Of a DNA stretch of 64,000 nt, positions 20,451 to 27,060 are shown piece by piece (the first letter of the stretch is position 1; every line of letters starts with the position of its first letter). The position numbers were made by a program, and so were the translations under genes. A model generated the notes under the pieces. The model searched no databases. It had not been told where the DNA came from and was given only the letters and a program-made list of their open reading frames with translations. This stretch comes from Burkholderiaceae bacterium (GTDB lineage Bacteria; Pseudomonadota; Gammaproteobacteria; Burkholderiales; Burkholderiaceae_E), in contig JACKLP010000001.1 of the NCBI GenBank assembly GCA_024235875.1, positions 434,001 to 498,000 on the forward strand, in the 5' to 3' direction.

Positions 20451-20606
20451 CAAGGTCTCCATTGGGCGGCTGCCGAAGGTCGCGGGCAACCCGTTCATGG
20501 CGAGTGTGCCAGCTTCCGGTTTCCGGGGCGCAGGGCGCGGTTCCGCATCCGGCCGGCCCGTATCATTTGCCGGGCAACCGACACGCCGACCACGACAGGA
20601 ACCGCC

Positions 20607-21773
20607 ATGAGAATCGTCGAAATCCGCGAACGCACGATGCCGATCGCCTCGCCGATCCGCAATGCCTACATCGACTTCAGCAAGATGACGCTGAGCCTGG
20701 TGGCGGTCGTGACCGACGTGGTGCGCGATGGCCGCCCGGTGATCGGCTACGGCTTCAATTCCAACGGCCGCTACGGCCAGGGCACGCTGATGCGCGAGCG
20801 CTTCATCCCGCGCGTAATCGACGCCGAGCCCGAGAGCCTGCAAGACGACAGCGGCACCAACCTCGACCCGCACCGCATCTGGGCCGCCATGTTCACCAAC
20901 GAGAAGCCCGGCGGCCATGGCGAGCGCTCGGTGGCGATCGGCACCATCGACATGGCCATCTGGGACGCCGTGGCCAAGATCGCCGGCAAGCCGCTGTTTC
21001 GCCTGCTGGCCGAGCGCTACGGCACCGGCCAGGCCGACCCACGCGTCTTCGTCTATGCGGCCGGCGGCTACTACTACCCCGGCAAGAACCACGCCGCGCT
21101 GCAAGACGAGATGCGCAGCTACCTCGACCGCGGCTACAAGGTCGTGAAGATGAAGATCGGCGGCGCCGACCTGGCCGAGGACCAGCGCCGCATCGAGGCA
21201 GTGCTTTCCATCCTCGGCAACGGCCAGCGCCTGGCCGTCGATGCCAACGGCCGCTTCGACCTGGACACCGCCATCGCCTACGCCCGCGCGCTGTCGCAAT
21301 ACGAGCTGTTCTGGTACGAGGAGCCCGGCGACCCACTCGACTACGAGCTCCAGGCCACGCTGCGCAACTACTACCCCGGGCCCATGGCCACCGGCGAGAA
21401 CCTGTTCTCCATGCAGGACGCCCGCAACCTGGTCCGCTACGGCGGCATGCGCCCCGATCGCGACTGGCTGCAGTTCGACTGTGCGCTCAGCTACGGCCTG
21501 GTGGAATACCTGCGCACGCTGGACATGCTGCGCGAGCACGGCTGGTCGGCCGCGCGCTGCATCCCGCACGGCGGCCACCAGATGTCGCTCAACATTGCCG
21601 CGGGCCTGGGGCTGGGCGGCAACGAGTCCTACCCCGACCTGTTCCAGCCCTTTGGCGGCTTCCCCGACGGCGTGCAAGTACAAGACGGCCACATCACCAT
21701 GCCCGAGCTGCCCGGCATCGGCTTCGAAGGCAAGCACGACCTGATCGAGGTCATGCGCGCACTGGCCACCTGA
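20607..21773 (+). CDS. tarD: D(-)-tartrate dehydratase (enolase superfamily)
   Basis: Enzyme of 388 residues that dehydrates D-tartrate to oxaloacetate. The sequence follows the characterised Bradyrhizobium TarD closely from end to end: SPIRNAYIDFSKMT near the start, GHGERSVAIGTIDMAIWDAV, RVFVYAAGGYYYPGK and CIPHGGHQMSLNIAAGLGL. Catalytic residues are in place: Lys183 (VVKMKIGG), magnesium ligands Asp212, Glu238 and Glu264, and His321. This is one of the most secure functional calls in the window. An FMN-dependent hydroxyacid dehydrogenase follows 29 bp later and a FAD-linked one diverges upstream. Confidence 0.9.
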   Translation: MRIVEIRERTMPIASPIRNAYIDFSKMTLSLVAVVTDVVRDGRPVIGYGFNSNGRYGQGTLMRERFIPRVIDAEPESLQDDSGTNLDPHRIWAAMFTNEKPGGHGERSVAIGTIDMAIWDAVAKIAGKPLFRLLAERYGTGQADPRVFVYAAGGYYYPGKNHAALQDEMRSYLDRGYKVVKMKIGGADLAEDQRRIEAVLSILGNGQRLAVDANGRFDLDTAIAYARALSQYELFWYEEPGDPLDYELQATLRNYYPGPMATGENLFSMQDARNLVRYGGMRPDRDWLQFDCALSYGLVEYLRTLDMLREHGWSAARCIPHGGHQMSLNIAAGLGLGGNESYPDLFQPFGGFPDGVQVQDGHITMPELPGIGFEGKHDLIEVMRALAT

Positions 21774-21802
21774 CATTGCCGCCTGACAAGGACGCCACGC
21801 CG

Positions 21803-22948
21803 ATGCCCGCCCAACTGGACAAGCTGCTCAACGCCGAAGACTTCCGCCAGGCCGCCCGCCGCCGCCTGCCCAAGTCCATCTTCGAGTTCATCGACGGCGG
21901 CGCCGAGGACGAGATCACGCTGCGCGAGAACCGCACCGCCTTCGAGCGCCGCCGCATCGCCCCGCGCATCCTCACCGACGTCACCGAGCCGGACCTGCAA
22001 ACCGACATCCTCGGCACCCCCGCCGCCGCCCCGCTGCTGATCGCGCCGATGGGCTCGTGCATGCTCGCCTGGCCCGAGGCCGACATCGCCATCGCCCGCG
22101 CCGCCGCTGCCCACGGCATCCCGTACACGCTCTCCACCATGTCCACCACCAGCATCGAGCGCATGGCTCGCGCGGTGGACGGCCCGCTGTGGTTCCAGCT
22201 CTACCTGTTCCGCCAGCGCGAGTTCAACGCCGCGCTGATCGAGCGCGCGCAAAAGGCCGGGTATCAGGCCATGGTGCTCACCGTGGACCTGCAGGCCGGG
22301 GGCAAGCGCGAGCGCGACCTGCGCAATGGCGTGGTGCTGCCGCTGCGGCTGAGCCTGCGGCAGATCGTCGAGGGCGTCACGCATCCACGCTGGGCGCTGT
22401 CGATGTTGCACGGGGGCTTGCCGCAGTTCGAGAACGTCAGTGGGTATCTGAGTGCGGAGAGCGCGGGGCTGACGATTGCGGCGCGTGCGGCGCAGAACCT
22501 GGATGCGGGTTTCGACTGGGGTGGGCTGGCAAGGATCCGCGAGCTATGGCCGGGCAAGCTGATCGTGAAGGGGGTGCTGCATCCGGCGGATGCGGCGAGG
22601 TTGGTGGCCGAGGGGGTGGATGGACTCTGGGTGTCGAACCACGGGGGGCGGCAACTGGATGGGGCGATAGCGAGTGCGGATGCGTTGCCGGGGATCGTGG
22701 AGGCGACGCGGGGGGATGTGCCGATCGTGATCGATTCGGGGGTACGGCGGGGGATGGATGTGCTGAAGGCGCGGGCAATGGGGGCGACGGCGGCGGCGGT
22801 TGGGCGGGCCGTGTTGTTTGGAGCAGCGGTGGCGGGTGAAGCGGGGGCGGCTCGGGTAGTGGGGATTTTGATTGACGAGTTGCAGCGGGCGATGCGGTTG
22901 GCGGGTGTGCCGCGCGTGAGCAAGGCGGACGGTTCGCTTCTCGGGTAG
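21803..22948 (+). CDS. FMN-dependent alpha-hydroxyacid dehydrogenase (LldD/glycolate oxidase family)
   Basis: TIM-barrel flavoenzyme of 381 residues that would oxidise an L-2-hydroxyacid to the 2-oxoacid. Family marks: KSIFEFIDGGAEDEITLREN at the start, TPAAAPLLIAPMGS, a WFQLYLF strand, the catalytic histidine in WVSNHGGRQLDG with the substrate arginine beside it, and DSGVRRGMDVLKARAMGA. The gene changes character part way: up to about 22,350 third positions are mostly C; afterwards they are mostly G with runs such as GGGGGCGG. Reading frame and motifs stay intact. The gene begins 29 bp after tarD. Confidence 0.87.
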   Translation: MPAQLDKLLNAEDFRQAARRRLPKSIFEFIDGGAEDEITLRENRTAFERRRIAPRILTDVTEPDLQTDILGTPAAAPLLIAPMGSCMLAWPEADIAIARAAAAHGIPYTLSTMSTTSIERMARAVDGPLWFQLYLFRQREFNAALIERAQKAGYQAMVLTVDLQAGGKRERDLRNGVVLPLRLSLRQIVEGVTHPRWALSMLHGGLPQFENVSGYLSAESAGLTIAARAAQNLDAGFDWGGLARIRELWPGKLIVKGVLHPADAARLVAEGVDGLWVSNHGGRQLDGAIASADALPGIVEATRGDVPIVIDSGVRRGMDVLKARAMGATAAAVGRAVLFGAAVAGEAGAARVVGILIDELQRAMRLAGVPRVSKADGSLLG

Positions 22949-23264
22949 TTCGCCCAAGCTGGTTGCGCGAACCCGCCCCGTGCCGCGTCCACCTGACGCG
23001 TATCCGTCGACCATCGCGACGTATGACCCGAAATGGCCATTCTCGCCAACGTAGGCGTGGCCTTAGACTGAGAGGAGCGCCCCGAACCCCAGCTTCTTTC
23101 GGTAGGCGGCTTGATGTGTTTGTCGTTTCGGATATAACTGGGCGGAATGTGACAAGGGTGCTGGGAAGCGGCGCCAGGTGGGCGTCTCAGGGATAACTGC
23201 CGGCCAGGTTATCCGTCACGGAGGCTCGATAGTGGGACCAGTGGCCATGTACATATTGAGTTAG
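22949..23264. other. Non-coding stretch downstream of the FMN dehydrogenase
   Basis: No convincing gene is seen. A 7-bp inverted repeat GGATAAC/GTTATCC lies at 23191-23214. Base composition is less GC-rich than the flanks and the sequence looks like eroded DNA leading into a pseudogene, possibly with remnants of a mobile element, but I cannot name one. Confidence 0.5.
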
Positions 23265-23300
23265 ACCACGAGCCCCGAGATCGTTTGAAAATCCTATGCG
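23265..23300. repeat. Direct repeat, copy A (36 bp)
   Basis: This 36-bp sequence recurs at 25831-25866 in the same orientation with 32 of 36 positions identical; the core is CGTTTGAAAATCC. The symporter-like reading begins directly after this copy, so the repeat coincides with a truncation point. Confidence 0.7.
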
Positions 23301-24102
23301 CACGGCGACTACTTCCGGCAGCGCTTCGGCAAGTCGATCGAGGTGATCACCAGCCTCTCGATCACGCTGTCCTGCCTGAGCTGGACCATCGTCATCGGCC
23401 TGCTGCTGATAGCCGGCCTGCTGGGCGACCTGGCCGGCGGCACCGGCAAGGTGATCGACGCGGCCCGGGCGGCGGGCAAGCTCGAGCTGTGGCCGAGTGG
23501 CGACGCGAAGGCCTGGATCGCTTTCAGCGCCGCCTTCCTGACGATGTGCTCATCGCGTTCTCCGCGATCGTCATCGACCCGTCCTTCGCCGACCCGTTCA
23601 AGTCCGAGGACGAGCGCGAGATCCAGCGCATGCTGCCCGAACTGATCCCGAACCGGACGCGGTTGTGGGCCCAGGTGATGTTCTTCGGCGCGCTGCTGTC
23701 GGCGATTCTCTCCACCTCCTCCGGCGCGCTGCCGGCCCCGACGGCGCTGTTCATCGAGAACGTGCTGCACCCCTTCATGCCTCGGATCTCGGACCGGCGC
23801 TTCCTGATGCTGCTGCGCACGGTGCTGGTGCTCTCCTGCGCCAGCGCGACCGCGTTCGCGCTCAACTCGCGCAGCACGATGTGTCGATCATGACCGGAGT
23901 CGCCGCCTGGCTCATCTGCCTGAACGTATATGGCGATACGCTGGTGCCGCCTCAGCTGATCGGGTTCGTCGCGGCGATCCTTGGGATGCTGATCGGCAGC
24001 CTCGGACCGCAGCTCTTCGTCGAGCGCCGGCCACATGGAGCGCACCTGGCCACCGACGGCGCCGGCGCGGCGTCGCCGGACTCGACGGCGCGGCATCACT
24101 GA
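23298..24102 (+). pseudogene. Sodium:solute symporter family pseudogene
   Basis: Remnant of an SSS-family membrane transporter, readable only by changing frame twice. Piece 1 (about 23298-23545) gives HGDYFRQRFGKSIEVITS and a WIAFSAAFLTM end. Piece 2 (about 23545-23880) gives AFSAIVIDPSFADPF, a LWAQVMFFGALLSAILSTSS core and a SDRRFLMLLRTVLVL segment. Piece 3 (about 23885-24102) gives LVPPQLIGFVAAILGMLIG. Against intact relatives, roughly 40 residues are missing at each junction and the N-terminal helices are absent. It therefore cannot encode a working transporter. The left end coincides with a 36-bp direct repeat. Confidence 0.8.
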
Positions 24103-24114
24103 ACCGGGCCGGCG

Positions 24115-24984
24115 TCAGTTCGTCGCGAGATGTTCGGCGTCGGCGCGCCAGCCACGAAGCCGGTCCTGCAGCGTGCGACGCTGATCTTCGGTGGCGCTGG
24201 CCAGCAACTCGGCATAGACCCCGTTGGTCCGGGCGTCGACGGCCTCGCTCGCGCGGCGCCGGTCCGGGTCGGCCACCTCGAACAGACCGGCGAGTAGCCG
24301 CCGGGCCGCGGTGGTGGCAGCTTCGCCCGAGAGCTCGCCGCGCCGGACCCGATCGAGGTACGACAGGACGCGCTGCTGGCGCGCGATCCGCTCGGCCATC
24401 CAGTCGGCCTCACCCGTGTCGAGGTCGGCCATCCGGTCGCGCAGCGTGCGGTGCTGGGCCGGCGTCAGATCGCCGACCAGCCCGCCGATCCGCTCGGAGA
24501 AGCGCTCGAACCGATGGCGTCGCACCGCATCGGCAGCGCCGCCGTGGCGTTCGCGCATCTCGCGATCCTCGGCCTCGAGCGCGCGCCGGATCTCTTCGAT
24601 CTGCGCCGCGCTGAGGCGCGGGGCCAACTCGGCGAGCGCCGGGGCCATCCGGTCGGCGAGCGGCGGCCAGAATTCGCGCGCCCGCGCCCGCCACCGACCG
24701 ATCGTCGTCGGTTCGATCCGCGCGTGCACTCCGTCGCCGACATCGGCGATCAGGCGTGCGTATCGTGTGAGCTGGGTGGTTCGATGCCAGGCGTGGATCG
24801 AATCGAGATGGCGGCGGACCAACGCCTCCTGATCGGCATCCAGCGTGACGTACCGGGCGATCCGCCACAGCGCGAGCGTCGGTGCCATGTCGTAGCCGAT
24901 CCGGGTCAGCGAACATCCGGTCGTCAGCAGGCATACTATCGCGGCGAGCGCCGCGAAGCGTGCGATCCGGGCGCCGCCGGGCAC
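24115..24984 (-). CDS. DUF6279 family lipoprotein
   Basis: Predicted outer-membrane or periplasmic lipoprotein of 289 residues. A GTG start at 24984 gives MPGGARIARF followed by a hydrophobic stretch and the lipobox LTTGC with the acylated cysteine at position 24. Longer versions from upstream ATGs would put the lipobox unusually far in and overlap the divergent glmU remnant. The mature part is helical and Arg/Glu-rich, with YDMAPTLALWRIARYVTLDADQ near its start, a typical DUF6279 opening. Function unknown. It is intact although both neighbours are pseudogenes. Confidence 0.8.
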   Translation of the reverse strand: MPGGARIARFAALAAIVCLLTTGCSLTRIGYDMAPTLALWRIARYVTLDADQEALVRRHLDSIHAWHRTTQLTRYARLIADVGDGVHARIEPTTIGRWRARAREFWPPLADRMAPALAELAPRLSAAQIEEIRRALEAEDREMRERHGGAADAVRRHRFERFSERIGGLVGDLTPAQHRTLRDRMADLDTGEADWMAERIARQQRVLSYLDRVRRGELSGEAATTAARRLLAGLFEVADPDRRRASEAVDARTNGVYAELLASATEDQRRTLQDRLRGWRADAEHLATN

Positions 24985-25033
24985 GGTTCCAGCGCCGGAA
25001 AAACCGCCGCTAGGCCTTGAATTTGCCGATGAG

Positions 25034-25520
25034 ATGAACATCGTCGTATTGGCTGCCGGCATGAGCAAGCGGATGCGGTCCGAGCTTCCCAAGGTGCTCC
25101 ATCCGCTGGCCGGAAAACCGCTGCTCGGCCATCTACTCGACTGTGCGCGCAGTTTAGCACCGGCCCGGCTGGTGGTGATCTACGGCCACGGCGGCGAAGT
25201 GGTGCCGCAGGCGATGGCGGCGAGCGACCTTCGCTGGGCCCTGCAGGCGCCCCAACTCGGCACCGGTCATGCGGTGTGCAGGCCGTGCCCGGGCTCGACG
25301 AGTCGGTGCCGACGATGGTGCTCTACGGCGACGTGCCACTGACGCGCCGCGACACGCTCGAACGACTGGTCGAGGCTCGGGTCTGCGGCCAACCTCGACA
25401 TCCACCTGCACTGCCGGGTGCTAGACGGGGTGTACCGCTGCGGTGCCGACGGCGCGCCGAGCTTCATCGAGGAGGCGCGCACGCTGCGGCCGCTGCAGGC
25501 CGCGGCTGTCTCAAGACGCT
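25034..25520 (+). pseudogene. glmU: glmU fragment (N-acetylglucosamine-1-phosphate uridyltransferase domain), frameshifted
   Basis: The start reads as the GlmU uridyltransferase domain: MNIVVLAAGMSKRMRSELPK, then LHPLAGKPLLGHLLD and QLGTGHAV. At about 25274 one base appears to be missing; the next frame continues QAVPGLDESVPTMVLYGDVPL and stops matching near 25380. The following bases do not give the rest of the domain or the hexapeptide-repeat acetyltransferase domain, so some 330 residues are gone. GlmU is normally essential, so an intact copy is expected elsewhere. The right limit of the pseudogene is approximate. Confidence 0.78.
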
Positions 25521-25830
25521 GTAGCGCGACGGCACGACCCACCTGGGGCTGGACCCGCAGCCACCGCCTCGGGGGCCGGCGCGCGAGGTGCCGCAGGACT
25601 GAAGCCGCCTGGACCGCGCCGGCCGTCAGAAGAACCCCATACGAAGCTGCCCTGCCAGCGGCAGCCAGGGTGGCGCTGCGCCGCGTGTCGGCTCGATGTC
25701 GGCGGACTCAGGGTCGACCCTGATATTGGGGTCGCACGAGAACCAGGTGAAACGTCGGGTGCCTGCCGAATCGGGCAACGGCAACGGACCAGGCGCAAGT
25801 TCCGCCGGCTCCAAGCCGTCTGCTTGGCCG
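25521..25830. other. Non-coding stretch after the glmU remnant
   Basis: I see no supported gene. A 69-residue minus-strand open frame (25626-25835) has no recognisable domain and no ribosome site I would trust. The region reads as decayed coding DNA lying before the second copy of the 36-bp repeat. Confidence 0.45.
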
Positions 25831-25866
25831 GCCACGAGGCCCGAGACCGTTTGAAAATCCGATGCG
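25831..25866. repeat. Direct repeat, copy B (36 bp)
   Basis: Same orientation and 32/36 identity with 23265-23300. It marks the right limit of the decayed segment and lies about 80 bp past the 3' end of the sulfur-oxidation operon. Confidence 0.7.
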
Positions 25867-25913
25867 CCGGCGACGATGGCCTGCCCGCAGGGCCGGGCAG
25901 CGAAAGGTCGCTC

Positions 25914-25941
25914 CCGGGCGGCGGTTCCTTCTACCGCCCGG
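25914..25941 (-). terminator. Possible hairpin terminator of the apr operon
   Basis: CCGGGCGG (25914-25921) pairs with CCGCCCGG (25934-25941) around a 12-base loop, 7 bp beyond the stop codon of the last operon gene. There is no T-run after it on the minus strand, so it could stabilise mRNA ends rather than terminate. Confidence 0.4.
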
Positions 25942-25947
25942 ATACCG

Positions 25948-26109
25948 CTAGGGCTTCTTGGGCGTCTTGTACTCGGCGACCTTCTGGAACGACTTCCAGA
26001 TGGTCTCGAAACCGACGAAGCCCTTCTCGTTCGGAGCCATCTGGCGCGTCGTCACGTACTTCGTCACGCCATCGGGAACCTTCGCGGGGGGCGGCTTGTG
26101 GTCGCTCAT
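25948..26109 (-). CDS. Small basic protein (53 residues) at the end of the sulfur-oxidation operon
   Basis: Short protein with a lysine-rich tail (VAEYKTPKKP) and an aromatic centre (KGFVGFETIWKSFQKV). I do not recognise a family. Support for coding: an ATG with AGGTG six bases upstream, 46 bp after the SlyD-like gene on the same strand, codon use like its neighbours, and a hairpin just after the stop. It has no signal peptide or cysteine. A small subunit or assembly partner of AprBA or AprM is possible but is only a guess from position. Confidence 0.65.
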   Translation of the reverse strand: MSDHKPPPAKVPDGVTKYVTTRQMAPNEKGFVGFETIWKSFQKVAEYKTPKKP

Positions 26110-26155
26110 GCGTCACCTATTTCGAATGTGGGTCAGGTGGGAAATCCGGCCGGCT

Positions 26156-26665
26156 TCAGACCGGCTTCATCAGAGACGGATCGACACTGGGACCGGCGTC
26201 GATCGATCCGCCCGCTCTCAACTCGGCATCGGTTGCATCGCGCACGCCCAGGATCTCGAGCGTGAACAGGACCTCGCGGCCGCTCAACGGGTTGTTGCCG
26301 TCGACCGTGACCTTCTCGTCGTCGACGTGCGTGACCAGGAAGCTGCGGGTCTGGCCCCGGTCGTTCTCCATCAGGATCGAGGTGCCTACCTGCCGGTACT
26401 CCTCGGGCACGTTGTCGATGTCGTCGGAGAAGACCAGTGACTCGTCCCTCGGCCCGAAGATGTGGCTGCCGTCGATCGGGACCTCGATGATGTCGCCGGC
26501 CAACTTGCCTTCGAGCTGCATGTGCACCGACGGCGCGAGGATCTCGTTGCGCCCGTGAACATAGCCGAGGGGAAACTCGACCCGAGTGAGGACGTGGCCG
26601 AGCTTGCGGTCGGTCACCTTGTAGGTCAGTTCGACGAACTTGCCGTCCCGGATGACTTCACTCAC
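26156..26665 (-). CDS. SlyD-like FKBP-type peptidyl-prolyl isomerase
   Basis: Protein of 169 residues resembling SlyD: an FKBP half-domain (DGKFVELTYKVTDRKLGHVL), a YVHGRNEILAPSVHMQLEGK segment, an inserted flap domain (residues about 60-120, around PEEYRQVGTSILMEND) and a closing strand REVLFTLEILGVRDATDAEL. The metal-binding His/Cys tail of SlyD is missing; the protein ends SVDPSLMKPV. I chose a GTG at 26665; a TTG at 26704 would overlap the upstream gene by 20 bp. In the operon it follows an unknown protein and aprA, so a chaperone role in assembling the iron-sulfur flavoprotein is a reasonable inference. Confidence 0.75.
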   Translation of the reverse strand: MSEVIRDGKFVELTYKVTDRKLGHVLTRVEFPLGYVHGRNEILAPSVHMQLEGKLAGDIIEVPIDGSHIFGPRDESLVFSDDIDNVPEEYRQVGTSILMENDRGQTRSFLVTHVDDEKVTVDGNNPLSGREVLFTLEILGVRDATDAELRAGGSIDAGPSVDPSLMKPV

Positions 26666-26684
26666 GACCGATTCCGATCCGTCT

Positions 26685-27035
26685 TCAGAAAATGGAGGCG
26701 CCAAAGATCCTGACGCGCCCGTCCTCGTAGCCCAGCACGAGCCGGCCCAGCCACTCGCCGGGCTTCTTCGTGCTGCGCTGCCGGTACAGCACCGTCACGT
26801 GCTCGCCGCGCCGGATGATGCCGAGCGTGTCGACCTGGTCCGACAGGCTGCGCGCGAGCTCGCTGTGCGCGAACTGGTGGCCCGCCGCGACCTGGTCCAT
26901 CGCGCGCGCGAGCGAACTGGAGAAATTCCTCGCGAAGTCCCCGTACTTGCCCTCGTTCGAGTACCTGACGAGGTCGAGCCACAGGGGCCTGGCGATCGTC
27001 AGGATCTCGTCGTCGGTCTTGTCGATGATGTTCAC
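26685..27035 (-). CDS. Unknown protein (116 residues) downstream of aprA
   Basis: Soluble alpha/beta protein with no signal peptide and no cysteine. The N-terminal half is helical (TDDEILTIARPLWLDLVRYS, FSSSLARAMDQVAAGHQ); the C-terminal half is strand-rich (EHVTVLYRQRSTKKPGEWLG, LVLGYEDGRVRIFGASIF). This resembles small cystatin- or NTF2-like folds, but I cannot assign a family. GTG start at 27035, 25 bp after the aprA stop, same strand. Its fixed place between aprA and a SlyD-like isomerase suggests a role in AprBA maturation or activity. Confidence 0.7.
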   Translation of the reverse strand: MNIIDKTDDEILTIARPLWLDLVRYSNEGKYGDFARNFSSSLARAMDQVAAGHQFAHSELARSLSDQVDTLGIIRRGEHVTVLYRQRSTKKPGEWLGRLVLGYEDGRVRIFGASIF

Positions 27036-27060
27036 GCGCGTGCCCGGCCCCCGGATGCCC

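Noticed and set aside
22949..23264. Possible insertion-sequence end (inverted repeat at 23191-23214 and AT-richer DNA)
   Set aside because: No transposase reading or matching terminal repeat was found; evidence is too weak for a named element.
25626..25835. 69-residue minus-strand open frame near the glmU remnant
   Set aside because: No recognised family, no clear ribosome site and it lies in decayed DNA. It could be a mobile-element remnant, but I cannot support that.
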